A DNA stretch of 64,000 bases, from positions 62,001-126,000 of the forward strand of contig NZ_UEYQ01000006.1 of the NCBI RefSeq assembly GCF_900492205.1. The letters are read 5' to 3'. Of the stretch, positions 17,726 through 26,441 are shown piece by piece. Each line of letters starts with the position of its first letter. Position 1 is the first letter of the stretch. This stretch comes from Ciceribacter sp. T2.26MG-112.2. Its GTDB lineage: Bacteria > Pseudomonadota > Alphaproteobacteria > Rhizobiales > Rhizobiaceae. Position numbers and translations under genes: made by a program. The notes beneath the pieces are model-generated. The model was given only the letters and a program-made list of their open reading frames with translations, did no database searches and was not told the DNA's origin.

Positions 17726-18469
17726 TCAGACTGCCACGAAGCCGCCATCGACGAATAGCTCCTCGCCGCCAACGAAGCTGCTTTCCTCCGATGCGAGAAA
17801 CAACACCGCCTTGGCAATCTCTTCGGTCCGGGCGAGCCTGCCGAACGGAATGGTTTGCTGCATCCATTCCTCGGCGCCGGCATTGTTCTGAAGATAGGTC
17901 TGCATCGCCGGTGTCAGGACCATGCCGGGTGATACGACGTTCACGCGAATGCCCTGGCTTTTGAGATCGGTCGTCCATGTTCGTGCGAACGAGCGGATTG
18001 CGGCCTTTGTAGCGCTGTAGATGGAGAGGTTGGCAAAGCCCTTGGCTCCCGCCCCGGATCCGGTCAACACGATAGCACCACCGGCAGACATCAGGGGCAG
18101 AGCCTTTTGCACGGAGAAGACCGTGCCCTTCACGTTGATGCCGAAGACGCGATCGAAATGATCCTCTTCAATGGCGCCGATCGGGGCGGACTCCGACACG
18201 CCGGCATTTGCGAAGACCACATCCACGCGACCTTGATCACGCTCTACTTCCGCATAGAGCCTGTCGAGACTTGCCAGATCGCTGACATCGCCTTGAACGC
18301 CGACAGCGCCGTTGCCGATTTCCTCCAGCGCCTCGTCCAGGCGTTTTTTTCGGCGTCCCGTGACATACACATGGGCACCTTCTGCTGCGAATAGCTTGGC
18401 CGTGGTCAAGCCTATGCCGTCCGTTCCGCCCGTGATCACCACGACCTTGTCTTCAAATCGCCTCGTCAT
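17726..18469 (-). CDS. SDR family oxidoreductase
   Basis: Classical short-chain dehydrogenase/reductase (247 aa), presumably NAD(P)H-dependent. The cofactor motif TGGTDGIG is at about residues 14-21, the NAG motif at NAGVSES, the catalytic Ser at LTGSGAG, and the catalytic YxxxK as YSATK near residue 153. The C-terminal GGEELFVDGGF is typical. The substrate is unknown. It is divergent from a TetR-type regulator across 92 bases that hold two inverted-repeat operators, so it is very likely the regulator's target. The operon appears to contain this gene alone. Confidence 0.92.
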   Translation of the reverse strand: MTRRFEDKVVVITGGTDGIGLTTAKLFAAEGAHVYVTGRRKKRLDEALEEIGNGAVGVQGDVSDLASLDRLYAEVERDQGRVDVVFANAGVSESAPIGAIEEDHFDRVFGINVKGTVFSVQKALPLMSAGGAIVLTGSGAGAKGFANLSIYSATKAAIRSFARTWTTDLKSQGIRVNVVSPGMVLTPAMQTYLQNNAGAEEWMQQTIPFGRLARTEEIAKAVLFLASEESSFVGGEELFVDGGFVAV

Positions 18470-18486
18470 GCCATTCGCTCGCTTTC

Positions 18487-18533
18487 ATAGTAAGTGGAGG
18501 ATTGCTCCACTTACTATATGGAGATATCCTCCA
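18487..18533. promoter_or_regulatory. Double operator between the SDR and TetR genes
   Basis: Site 1 is a perfect 13-bp inverted repeat, ATAGTAAGTGGAG (18487-18499) and CTCCACTTACTAT (18505-18517), spacer GATTG. Site 2 is TGGAG (18519-18523), spacer ATATC, and CTCCA (18529-18533). The shared core is TGGAG-N5-CTCCA, with centres 24 bp apart. TATATG between them could be a -10. This is the expected arrangement for an autoregulated TetR pair. Confidence 0.8.
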
Positions 18534-18561
18534 CTTGCAAGTCAGGATGAGGAGGATTTTT

Positions 18562-19116
18562 TTGGTTGACGAAACCCCGTTGCGCGCCGATGCGCAGCTG
18601 AACAAGGAGCGAATCCTTGCTGCAGCCGAGGAAGTCTTTATGGAGCGGGGCGCGGGCGTTTCATTGGACGAGGTCGCAAAGCGCGCCGGAGTTGGGATCG
18701 GGACGCTTTATCGCCGTTTCCCCAGTCGTGAGGATCTGCTCGCCGCGACGTACAGCGCCCGCTTCTCCGCTTTTGCTGAGACGAGCCGTGTCAGAGCAGT
18801 TGGTCTCGAACCCGCGGACGCCTTGCGCGCCTACCTTGAAGAACTCGTCCGGTATTCGAATGTGTATCGAGGTTTTGCCGCGTCTCTCGGGACGGTTCTA
18901 CAGATTGGAACTCCCGGATGTCTCGCTACCAGTGAGGAAGGTGCCCGACTTCTGCATGCCGCACAGGAGGCGGGGGCTATTCGACCTGATATCAGCTTCA
19001 ACGACATCGTCTGCGTAGCGACCGCAATATCGCTCGCTACCGAGCAGGACAGTTCATCGCACGCGCACATCGCTCATTTGGTTGGGGTATTCATGGATGG
19101 GATCGTTGCGCGCTGA
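18562..19116 (+). CDS. TetR/AcrR family transcriptional regulator
   Basis: Dimeric ligand-responsive repressor (184 aa). The N-terminal helix-turn-helix reads ERILAAAEEVFMERG then DEVAKRAGVGIGTLYRRFPS, the standard TetR_N pattern, and the C-terminal ligand domain is family-variable. The start was set at TTG 18562 because AGGAGG (18550-18555) is ideally placed six bases upstream. An ATG at 18547 would bury that site inside the coding sequence. It is divergent from the SDR gene, with a double operator in between. The ligand is unknown. Confidence 0.92.
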   Translation: MVDETPLRADAQLNKERILAAAEEVFMERGAGVSLDEVAKRAGVGIGTLYRRFPSREDLLAATYSARFSAFAETSRVRAVGLEPADALRAYLEELVRYSNVYRGFAASLGTVLQIGTPGCLATSEEGARLLHAAQEAGAIRPDISFNDIVCVATAISLATEQDSSSHAHIAHLVGVFMDGIVAR

Positions 19117-19177
19117 AACTCCACGACGGCTCTGTTGGCGCAATCATCCTCCGCCCTGTCGAAACCGATGATCCCCC

Positions 19178-20032
19178 TCAGATCAGCCTCAGCCCCCTCA
19201 GGCTCGCATGGCCGTCGCGGCCGATGATGATGTGGTCGTGGACGGTGATGCCGAGCGGCTTGGCCGTGTCGACGATCATCTTCGTCATGTCGATGTCGGC
19301 GCGCGACGGGGTGGGGTCGCCGGAGGGATGGTTGTGGACGAGGATGATGGCGGTGGCCGAGAGTTCCAGCGCCCGCTTGACCACCTCGCGCGGATAGACC
19401 GGCGTATGGTCGACCGTGCCGCGGCCCTGCACCTCATCGGCGATCAGCGCATTGCGCTTGTCGAGGAACAGGATGCGGAACTGCTCGGTCGATTCATAGG
19501 CCATCGCCGTGTGGCAATAGTCGATGACCGAGGACCAGGAGGACAGCACCTGGCGGCCACGGATTTCGCTTTTCAGCATGCGCTGGGCGACGCTGGCGAT
19601 CAGCTTGAGTTCCAGCGCGACGTTTTCGCCGACGCCCTTGACCTCCTGCAGCAGCGCCGGCTGGGCGCCGAAGACGCCGGCCAGCGATCCGAAGCGGGCG
19701 ATCAGCGCCTTGGCGATCGGCTTGGTGTCGCGCCGCGGGATGAGGCGAAACAAAAGGAGTTCAAGGATTTCGTAGTCGGCGAGCGCGGTATCACCGCTCT
19801 CGCGGTAGCGCTCTCTCAGACGGTCGCGATGGCCGTGATAATGCGCATCCGCCGTCTCGACCGTTTCGCTGACGGCGGAGCGTTTTTTCAATCCGCCGGA
19901 TTTCGTTGCCTGCTCGGCGAAGAAGCCGCGTTCGTCACCCGCTTCACCTCCGGCCCCTCCGTCCGCCCCTTGCAGGTCGAAGGCGGGTTCGTCTTCGCTG
20001 TCGAGGGGGGCGGGAGGAGGGGGCTTTGCCAT
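19178..20032 (-). CDS. radC: RadC family protein (JAMM/MPN+)
   Basis: RadC/UPF0758 protein (284 aa from ATG 20032). An acidic and proline-rich N-terminal extension precedes a helix-hairpin-helix region ([30 protein letters not shown], split around the HhH) and a C-terminal MPN+ metal site [14 protein letters not shown]. Despite its name, a DNA-repair role is not established for this family; the metal motif suggests a hydrolase. It starts two bases after the map stop (TGA-AC-ATG), so it is co-translated with map. The frame is open upstream to 20101 inside map, which was rejected. Confidence 0.92.
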   Translation of the reverse strand: MAKPPPPAPLDSEDEPAFDLQGADGGAGGEAGDERGFFAEQATKSGGLKKRSAVSETVETADAHYHGHRDRLRERYRESGDTALADYEILELLLFRLIPRRDTKPIAKALIARFGSLAGVFGAQPALLQEVKGVGENVALELKLIASVAQRMLKSEIRGRQVLSSWSSVIDYCHTAMAYESTEQFRILFLDKRNALIADEVQGRGTVDHTPVYPREVVKRALELSATAIILVHNHPSGDPTPSRADIDMTKMIVDTAKPLGITVHDHIIIGRDGHASLRGLRLI

Positions 20033-20034
20033 GT

Positions 20035-20871
20035 TCAGCCCTTGAGCGGCGGAAGACCCGGCCGGTCGAAGCCGCCCGGCGACAGGGTAAAAATCTCGCA
20101 ACCCGTCGCGGTGACGCCGACGGCATGCTCGTACTGCGCAGTCAGCGACCGGTCGCGGGTCACCGCCGTCCAGCCGTCGGAGAGCACCTTCACATGCGGC
20201 CGGCCGAGATTGATCATCGGCTCGATGGTGAAGATCATGCCTTCCTTCAGTTCCGGCCCCTCGTTGGCGCGGCCGTAATGCAGGATGTTCGGGCTGTCGT
20301 GGAACAGCCGGCCGACGCCATGGCCGCAGAAATCACGCACCACGGAGCAGCGCTCGGCTTCGGCATAGGTCTGGATCGCCTCGCCGATCGCGCCGGTCCG
20401 GGCGCCGGGGCGCACGGCGGCGATGCCGCGCATCAGGCATTCATAGGTCACTTCCAGCAGCCGTTCGGCGGCGCGCTTGATCTCGCCCACCGGATACATG
20501 CGGCTCGAATCGCCGTGCCAGCCGTCGAGCACATAGGTCACGTCGATATTGACGATGTCTCCCTCGCGCAGCGGCTTGTCGTTGGGAATGCCGTGGCAGA
20601 CGACGTGATTGATCGAGGTGCAGACCGACTTGGTATAGCCGCGATAGTTCAGCGTCGCCGGCAGGGCGCCGTTGTCCATGCCGAATTCGAAGACGAAGCG
20701 GTCGATGGCGTCGGTCGTGACGCCGGGCTTGACCATCGGCACGAGTTCATCGAGGCAGCGGGCCGTCAGTTGGCAGGCCTTGCGCATGCCTGCAAAATCT
20801 TCAGGCCCATAGAGCCTGATCGCGCCGGTGTTCTTGAGCGGGGCGGTCGCCGCTTCGATATAGGTTACCAT
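20035..20871 (-). CDS. map: Type I methionine aminopeptidase
   Basis: Removes the initiator methionine from nascent proteins (278 aa). Pita-bread-fold metal ligands are visible: [17 protein letters not shown] (two aspartates), [15 protein letters not shown] (histidine), and [10 protein letters not shown] (glutamate). The substrate-pocket sequence [10 protein letters not shown] is conserved. It lies in a minus-strand cluster hxlR-sfsA-map-radC, 39 bases after sfsA and two bases before radC. Confidence 0.96.
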   Translation of the reverse strand: MVTYIEAATAPLKNTGAIRLYGPEDFAGMRKACQLTARCLDELVPMVKPGVTTDAIDRFVFEFGMDNGALPATLNYRGYTKSVCTSINHVVCHGIPNDKPLREGDIVNIDVTYVLDGWHGDSSRMYPVGEIKRAAERLLEVTYECLMRGIAAVRPGARTGAIGEAIQTYAEAERCSVVRDFCGHGVGRLFHDSPNILHYGRANEGPELKEGMIFTIEPMINLGRPHVKVLSDGWTAVTRDRSLTAQYEHAVGVTATGCEIFTLSPGGFDRPGLPPLKG

Positions 20872-20910
20872 TCATCCGCTTTCGATCGTGGAAAAGGCTG
20901 TGTTTGTCGT

Positions 20911-21630
20911 TCATAATGCAGCAGGACCGGGTTCGTCCATGGCGATCGGCTCGAGCGGCACGATTTCCGACGGCGTGACCCTGCATTTCACCGCATAGGC
21001 CTCGACGCCGACCGCGATCGCGCGGGCAAAATTGCGCGCATAGACCGGGTCGAGGTCGGCGCAGATGCGCAAGGCGTCGCAATCCTCGCGTTGCACCAGG
21101 TAGAGCATCACGGCCCTTTGCCCACCCCGGACGATCTCGATCAGTTCCTCCAGGTGTCGCGCGCCGCGCATCGTCACCGTATCCGGAAATTCCGCGAGAC
21201 CTGGCCGGCGGATGAAATGCACGTTCTTAACCTCGACATAGGCGGCGGGGCGATCGGGTGCCGAGAGCAGGAAGTCGATCCGTGATCGGGCGCCGTAGCG
21301 CTGTTCGCGGGCAAGGACCGGATAGCTGGCGAGATCCGACACCAGACCGCTCCGGATCGCCTCTTCCGCCAGCCGGTTGGCGATCGCCGCATGCACGCCG
21401 ACCACGGTGCCCTCCGCCTCGATCAACTCGAAGGCATGGGCATATTTGCGGTTCGGGCTGTCGTGCTCGGAGAGCCAGATGCGCGAGTCCGGCGCCGTCA
21501 GGCCCTGCATCGACCCGGTATTCGGACAGAAGCCGGTGATCTCGCGGCCGTCGTCGAGCACGGCATCGAACAGGAAGCGCTTGTAGCGGCGGACGAGGCG
21601 GGCAGGGACGAGAGGCGGGTCGAAGATCAT
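20911..21630 (-). CDS. sfsA: SfsA family protein
   Basis: SfsA (sugar fermentation stimulation) homologue, 239 aa, close to the E. coli length. Family blocks seen are [58 protein letters not shown] and [13 protein letters not shown]. The fold resembles a DNA-binding/nuclease protein, but the biological role is unsettled. The start ATG at 21630 overlaps the hxlR stop by four bases (ATGA), so hxlR may be translationally coupled to this conserved cluster. Confidence 0.94.
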   Translation of the reverse strand: MIFDPPLVPARLVRRYKRFLFDAVLDDGREITGFCPNTGSMQGLTAPDSRIWLSEHDSPNRKYAHAFELIEAEGTVVGVHAAIANRLAEEAIRSGLVSDLASYPVLAREQRYGARSRIDFLLSAPDRPAAYVEVKNVHFIRRPGLAEFPDTVTMRGARHLEELIEIVRGGQRAVMLYLVQREDCDALRICADLDPVYARNFARAIAVGVEAYAVKCRVTPSEIVPLEPIAMDEPGPAAL

Positions 21631-22043
21631 CGGGGCGGGCTGGCCGTGCCGTCTGGCGTCGGGAGCGGTTCGGTGCTCTCCGGCTTGTTCTCCGCCCAGG
21701 TGAGCAGCGCATCCAGCGCCGGGCACAAGGTCTGCCCCCATTCGGTCAGGCAATATTCCACCCGGGGCGGGACCTGGTGGTATACGATCCGGCGGACTAT
21801 GCCGTCCGCCTCCATCTGGCGCAGTTGCTGGATGAGCATTTTCTGCGAGATGCCCGGCGTCTGGCGTTCCAGCTCGGAGAAGCGCAGGACCTTGCCGCCG
21901 AACAGGTGAAACAGGATCACCAGCTTCCAGCGCCCCTCCAGCATGCGAAGCACGTTCTCCACGCCCGCAGCCCCGGCGCTGGGGGTCGGATACCTATCCT
22001 TACTTTTAGGTGAGTACCTTACATTTTCGTCGGTTCTTGTCAT
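21627..22043 (-). CDS. HxlR family transcriptional regulator
   Basis: Winged-helix regulator (138 aa) of the HxlR/MarR-like group. Characteristic segments are [26 protein letters not shown] (helix-turn-helix, shown in part) and [21 protein letters not shown], then [10 protein letters not shown]. HxlR proteins often respond to aldehydes, quinones or oxidants. It is divergent from the NTF2-like gene at 22120, which is probably its target together with the lost downstream SDR gene. A TACTTTTAGGT-type element typical of HxlR operators lies inside its own first codons (near 22000-22015), so the true start could be further in. Confidence 0.85.
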   Translation of the reverse strand: MTRTDENVRYSPKSKDRYPTPSAGAAGVENVLRMLEGRWKLVILFHLFGGKVLRFSELERQTPGISQKMLIQQLRQMEADGIVRRIVYHQVPPRVEYCLTEWGQTLCPALDALLTWAENKPESTEPLPTPDGTASPPR

Positions 22044-22119
22044 ATCGCCAGCTTATGGCCATCTTGGTTGTCGAGCAAGCGCGCAGGCTCTCAACGCAAT
22101 CGAAGATGAGAGAGATATC

Positions 22120-22449
22120 ATGCCAAAGAATTTTCCCAGACCGGTCGAAGATTATTTCGCCGGCAAGAATTCCGGCGACTTCGCCGCCGCACTGTCCGGT
22201 TTTGCCGAGGACGCGGTGGTGAGCGACGAAAACCGCGCCTACCAAGGCAGGCAGGCCATCCGCAGCTGGATGGAGGAGACGCGGGCCCGCTACAATGACA
22301 GGTCCGTCGTCCGCGACTTTGTCGTCGAGGGCGACACGGTCGTCGTGTATGCCGAGGTCTCGGGTACCTTTCCGGGAAGCCCAATCACCCTGCGGTACCG
22401 CTTCACGCTCACCGGCGGCAGCATTGGCCGGCTGGAGATCGGCGCATGA
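22120..22449 (+). CDS. NTF2-like / SnoaL-like fold protein
   Basis: A 109-aa protein with the NTF2 cone fold pattern: helical start (VEDYFAGKNSGDFAAALSGF), then FAEDAVVSDENRAYQGRQAI, then a beta sheet (VVRDFVVEGDTVVVYAEVSG, PITLRYRFTL). Such proteins act as small-molecule isomerases or binding proteins, and the substrate is unknown. The gene is divergent from the HxlR regulator. Its TGA overlaps the ATG of a following SDR reading frame, which is truncated, so this gene is the survivor of a two-gene HxlR-controlled operon. Confidence 0.8.
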   Translation: MPKNFPRPVEDYFAGKNSGDFAAALSGFAEDAVVSDENRAYQGRQAIRSWMEETRARYNDRSVVRDFVVEGDTVVVYAEVSGTFPGSPITLRYRFTLTGGSIGRLEIGA

Positions 22450-22571
22450 CGGTTCACCAGCGCTTCCGGGGCGATCCGACGGAATTTGCCGGCCGCCGCG
22501 TCGTGGTGACCGGCGGTGCGTCTACACCCGTGCCAACACGTAAGTTCCCGGCGCATCGGCGATGGCGTTGA
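22446..22571 (+). pseudogene. 5' remnant of an SDR oxidoreductase gene, fused to the phaC 3' end
   Basis: A reading frame begins with ATG at 22446, overlapping the stop of the NTF2-like gene (ATGA). It encodes MTVHQRFRGDPTEFAGRRVV then VTGGA, exactly how an SDR enzyme enters its Rossmann glycine motif. After codon 25 (about base 22520) the sequence switches directly into the end of the convergent phaC gene, whose stop is at 22522-22524, and the frame ends at 22571. This looks like a deletion junction that removed the rest of the SDR gene and the intergenic DNA up to phaC. Confidence 0.7.
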
Positions 22572-24366
22572 GCGCGCCGCCGCCGGGAATGCGGGCGGGA
22601 ACCCGCTCCTCGTCCATCGCCTCGATCCAGCGCTGCCAGTGCGGCCACCAGGAACCCGGCGTCTCCTTGGCCCCGGCCACCCAGTCTTCGTAAGCGCCCT
22701 TGACCGCGCCATTGGTCCAATACTGGTATTTCTGCTTGTCGGGCGGATTGACGACGCCGGCGATGTGGCCCGAGCCCGACAGTACGTATTCGACGGGGCC
22801 GCCGAACAGTTTGGAGCCGACGAAGACCGACTTGGCCGGCGCGATATGATCCTCGCGGGTGGCGAGATTGTAGATCGGGATCTTGATGTCCTTGAGCGAC
22901 AGCGTCTTGCCGGCGAGCTCCATCTTGCCCTGGCTCAGCGTGTTGCTGAGATAGCAGTTGCGCAGATAGTACGAGTGGTTGGCGGCCGCCATGCGGGTCG
23001 AATCGGAGTTCCAGTACAAAAGGTCGAAGGGCATCGGATCCTGGCCCTTCAGGTAGTTGTTGACGAAATAGGGCCAGATGAGTTCGGACGCGCGCAGCAT
23101 GTTGAAGGCGGCTGCCATCTTCGAGCCGTCGAGATAGCCCGAGGCCTTCATCCGGTCCTCGATGCTGCCGATCTGCCCCTCGTCGACGAAGACCTTGAGG
23201 TCCCCGGCATAGGTGAAATCGACCTGGGTGGTGAACAGCGTGGCGCTGGCGATCCGCTTGTTGCCCTCCTGGGCATGCAGCGCCAGTGCCGCCGCCAGGA
23301 GCGTTCCCCCGACGCAATAGCCGATCGCATTGACTTCCGTTTCGCCGGTCGCCTTTTCGACGGTGTCCAGCGCGAAATCGACGCCTTCGCGGATATAGGA
23401 TTCCCAATCCTTGTTCGCATGCCGCTCGTCCGGATTGACCCAGGAGATCACGAACACGGTGTGACCCTGTTCGACGCACCACTTGATGAAGGATTTCTGT
23501 GGATTGAGGTCGAGAATATAGAACTTGTTGATCCACGGCGGGCAGATCAGCAATGGGCGCTTCAGTACCGTTTCTGTCGCGGCTTCGTACTGGATGACCT
23601 CGCAGATCTCGCTCTGGGCGATCACCTTGCCCGGCGTCACCGCCATGTTCTCGCCGACCTTGAATTTGCTGGTGTCGGTCTGGCGAATCCTCAGATCGCC
23701 TCCGCCGGCTGCTATGTCCTCGGCAAGCATCTGCATGCCCTTGACCAGGTTGGCGCCGTGGCTCGACACCGTCTCTCGATAGAGCTGCGGGTTGGTCATG
23801 ACGAAATTGGTGGGCGACAGCGCAGCGGTGATCTGGCGCATGTAGAACTCGGCCTTGTGCCGGGTGTGCTCGTCGAGGCCCTCGGCCTGCGTGACCATCT
23901 TTTCCGCCCAGTCCGACAGGATGACATAGGCCTGCCGCAGGAAGTCGAAGAACGGATTGCGTTGCCAGTCCTCGTCGGCGAAGCGTTTGTCCTTGATGGG
24001 CTGCGGCGGCTGGGCCTCGCCCTCGCTCGAGAATCGCGACAGTGTTTGGGTCCACATGCCGAAGAGACCGGCGAGCAACTGGGTCTGGGCCTCCAGCGTT
24101 CGCTTCGGGTCGGACATCCAGTATTCCGATACCTTCGACATGGTCTTGACCATTTCGGCCATGGGTTCGGAAACCGGGTCGACGACTTCCCCGCGTTCGC
24201 GGGGGGCCAGCCAGGTCGAGGCTGCCTTGCCGAGGTTTTCCAGCGCCTTTGCCACGTTGAGCGTCAAGGCTTGCGGGTCCTTGACGACATAAGGCTCGAT
24301 CAGTTTGGGATCGAAGCCCGCCGCCTTTGCGCCGCCCGGTCCTGCCTCTTCGCTTCTGCTGGTCAA
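22522..24366 (-). CDS. phaC: Class I poly-3-hydroxyalkanoate synthase
   Basis: Polymerises hydroxyacyl-CoA into PHA storage granules (614 aa). The lipase-like box GYCVGG, with the nucleophilic cysteine, is at about residue 350. The catalytic His is seen in GSGHIAGVVNPP and the conserved PWINKFYILDLNP-type block is present. TTG 24366 is preferred as start because GGGGAGGA lies just upstream. ATG 24414 is the alternative and adds 16 residues. There is no phaAB nearby; the phasin gene is 22 kb away. The stop abuts the truncated SDR remnant, so the native downstream region and terminator appear to be lost. Confidence 0.95.
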   Translation of the reverse strand: MTSRSEEAGPGGAKAAGFDPKLIEPYVVKDPQALTLNVAKALENLGKAASTWLAPRERGEVVDPVSEPMAEMVKTMSKVSEYWMSDPKRTLEAQTQLLAGLFGMWTQTLSRFSSEGEAQPPQPIKDKRFADEDWQRNPFFDFLRQAYVILSDWAEKMVTQAEGLDEHTRHKAEFYMRQITAALSPTNFVMTNPQLYRETVSSHGANLVKGMQMLAEDIAAGGGDLRIRQTDTSKFKVGENMAVTPGKVIAQSEICEVIQYEAATETVLKRPLLICPPWINKFYILDLNPQKSFIKWCVEQGHTVFVISWVNPDERHANKDWESYIREGVDFALDTVEKATGETEVNAIGYCVGGTLLAAALALHAQEGNKRIASATLFTTQVDFTYAGDLKVFVDEGQIGSIEDRMKASGYLDGSKMAAAFNMLRASELIWPYFVNNYLKGQDPMPFDLLYWNSDSTRMAAANHSYYLRNCYLSNTLSQGKMELAGKTLSLKDIKIPIYNLATREDHIAPAKSVFVGSKLFGGPVEYVLSGSGHIAGVVNPPDKQKYQYWTNGAVKGAYEDWVAGAKETPGSWWPHWQRWIEAMDEERVPARIPGGGALNAIADAPGTYVLARV

Positions 24367-24559
24367 ACCGTCCTCCCCAGGATCATTTTCTCGGCGTCTT
24401 TTGCAATTGCGCATCCTGCCTGAAAACGACTACAAGTTCCATAGTTACGAAAGCATAGTCTGACATAGACCATGTGACGAGACGATGGCTTGAACCTGCC
24501 GGGCAAGTTCCCGGCGTCTGGATTCGATAATGATCGCTGATAGTTGGGCAATGGGGTCA

Positions 24560-24934
24560 ATGCGAAGCACAAGCGGCCTGGCCGTGTTCGGGCTTGTGGC
24601 GGCGCTTTCGGGCTGCACGACCCCGGCAGAGCCGTCCGTGGTGGCGCCCGCCCGCGCGGCGAGCATAGAGGTGACCGTCGCCGATCCGGATGCGCCGGCA
24701 ACCGCCCCGGTGCGCTCGGCCGACGGTTACCCGGACTTCTCCGGTTCGCTGACGGCCGCCAATGTGCAGATGGGCAACGAGGAGGCGGCCGATCTGCAGG
24801 CGAGACTTTCCGCGCTCGGTTCGGCGCGCAAGGCCGGCACCATTTCCGAGGCCGAGTATCAGCGCCGGCTTCTGCAATTGCGCAAACTCGCGGCCGAACA
24901 CGGCGCCGACGCGCAGGCGCAGATCGCCAAATAG
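24560..24934 (+). CDS. Small lipoprotein, hypothetical
   Basis: Predicted lipoprotein with signal MRSTSGLAVFGLVAALSGC (lipobox L-S-G-C). A spacer follows, then a helical C-terminal stretch (ARLSALGSARKAGTISEAEY) that resembles a SHOCT-like helical hairpin. About 124 aa from ATG 24560. In-frame ATGs at 24530 and 24551 are possible but give a less typical signal peptide. The family is not recognised. It stands between divergent phaC and alaC. Confidence 0.65.
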   Translation: MRSTSGLAVFGLVAALSGCTTPAEPSVVAPARAASIEVTVADPDAPATAPVRSADGYPDFSGSLTAANVQMGNEEAADLQARLSALGSARKAGTISEAEYQRRLLQLRKLAAEHGADAQAQIAK

Positions 24935-25161
24935 CGCTTGCCTTTGTCCTGCTTTTTACGCAAAGCAGCATATAGGGGCAGGAGGGTCCGCTGCGGATCG
25001 CTTCAGTCCCTGAGGCGCAATTGCGTCAGGATTTGCGGTGACCATGCCGCATGCGTTACAGTTGGGCCGTCCCGGTTATGCGGTTCGTTGCGGGGCGGCT
25101 TTCACCAGGCAAAACGAACCCGCCTGCCGCGGTCATGTCCGTGCGGTTCCAGGGGTTGAAG

Positions 25162-26379
25162 ATGGAAGAATTTCACAAGGTCCGGCGTCTGCCGCCATAC
25201 GTTTTCGAACAGGTCAATCGTTTGAAGGCGAGCGCGCGAGCCGGAGGCGCGGACATCATCGACCTCGGCATGGGAAATCCCGATCTGCCGACGCCGCAGG
25301 CGATCGTCGACAAGCTCTGCGAAGTGGTCCAGGACCCGCGCACCCATCGCTATTCCTCGTCCAAGGGCATTCCCGGCCTGCGTCGGGCCCAGGCGGCCTA
25401 TTATGCCCGCCGCTTCAACGTCAAGCTCAACCCCGACACCCAGGTCGTTGCGACGCTCGGCTCGAAGGAGGGCTTTGCCAACATGGCCCAGGCGATCACA
25501 GCGCCGGGCGACGTGGTGCTCTGCCCCAACCCGACCTATCCGATCCATGCCTTCGGCTTCCTGATGACCGGCGGCGTCATCCGCTCGATCCCGGTCGAGC
25601 CGGACGAAACCTTCTTCCCGCCGCTCGAGCGGGCGGTGCGCCATTCGATCCCGAAGCCGATCGCGCTGATCATCAATTATCCGTCCAACCCCACAGCCCG
25701 GGTCGCCAGCCTCGATTTCTACAAGGACGTCATCGCCTTTGCCAAGAAGCATGAGCTGATCGTGCTTTCGGACCTCGCCTATTCGGAAATCTACTTCGAA
25801 GACACCCCGCCGCCGTCCGTACTGGAAGTGCCCGGCGCGATCGATGTCGCGGTCGAGTTCACCTCGATGTCGAAGACCTTTTCCATGCCCGGCTGGCGCA
25901 TGGGCTTTGCCGTCGGCAACGAACGGCTGATTGCGGCGCTGGCCCGCGTCAAGTCCTACCTCGATTACGGTGCCTTCACGCCGATCCAGGTCGCCGCAAC
26001 CCACGCGCTGAACGGCGACGGCACGGACATCGCAGAAGTGCGCTCCATCTACAAACGCCGCCGCGACGTGATGGTCGAGAGCTTCGGCAAGGCGGGTTTC
26101 GAAGTGCCGCCGCCGGCGGCGACCATGTTCGCCTGGGCGAAGATCCCGGAAAAGTTCCGCTCGCTCGGCAGCCTAGAATTCTCCAAGCTGCTGGTCGAGA
26201 AGGCCGATGTGGCGGTTGCTCCGGGCATCGGCTTCGGTGAAATGGGCGACGAATACGTCCGGCTCGCGCTCGTCGAGAACGAGCACCGCATCCGCCAGGC
26301 GGCCCGCAACATCAAGAAATTCATGTCGAGCGCCGACGAGACGATGCACAACGTCATTCCGCTCAACGCGCACCGCTGA
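25162..26379 (+). CDS. alaC: PLP aminotransferase, alanine transaminase AlaC type
   Basis: Fold-type I class I/II aminotransferase (405 aa), likely glutamate-pyruvate transaminase of the AlaC group. It opens with the diagnostic MEEFHKVRRLPPYVFEQVN. PLP-binding residues: TLGSKEGFANM, LIINYPSNPTA, LSDLAYSEIYFE, and the Schiff-base lysine in SMSKTFSMPGWRMGF at about residue 238. ATG 25162 matches the family N-terminus; the frame is open upstream to 25051. It is followed after 62 bases by hom, and this aminotransferase-hom order is characteristic of rhizobia. Confidence 0.92.
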   Translation: MEEFHKVRRLPPYVFEQVNRLKASARAGGADIIDLGMGNPDLPTPQAIVDKLCEVVQDPRTHRYSSSKGIPGLRRAQAAYYARRFNVKLNPDTQVVATLGSKEGFANMAQAITAPGDVVLCPNPTYPIHAFGFLMTGGVIRSIPVEPDETFFPPLERAVRHSIPKPIALIINYPSNPTARVASLDFYKDVIAFAKKHELIVLSDLAYSEIYFEDTPPPSVLEVPGAIDVAVEFTSMSKTFSMPGWRMGFAVGNERLIAALARVKSYLDYGAFTPIQVAATHALNGDGTDIAEVRSIYKRRRDVMVESFGKAGFEVPPPAATMFAWAKIPEKFRSLGSLEFSKLLVEKADVAVAPGIGFGEMGDEYVRLALVENEHRIRQAARNIKKFMSSADETMHNVIPLNAHR

Positions 26380-26441
26380 GTTTTCCCGGGCGGCCCGTTC
26401 GCGGCCGCCTGCCTTTGATTTTCAAACGTCAGGATTGATTT

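Noticed and set aside
24530-24559. Longer N-terminus for the small lipoprotein
   Set aside because: The in-frame ATGs at 24530 and 24551 lengthen the signal with polar residues; 24560 gives a standard lipoprotein signal.
24415-24559. TTGTGCA-type box in the phaC promoter region
   Set aside because: Looked for the 13-mer or its halves and found none, so phaC is not claimed as part of that putative regulon.
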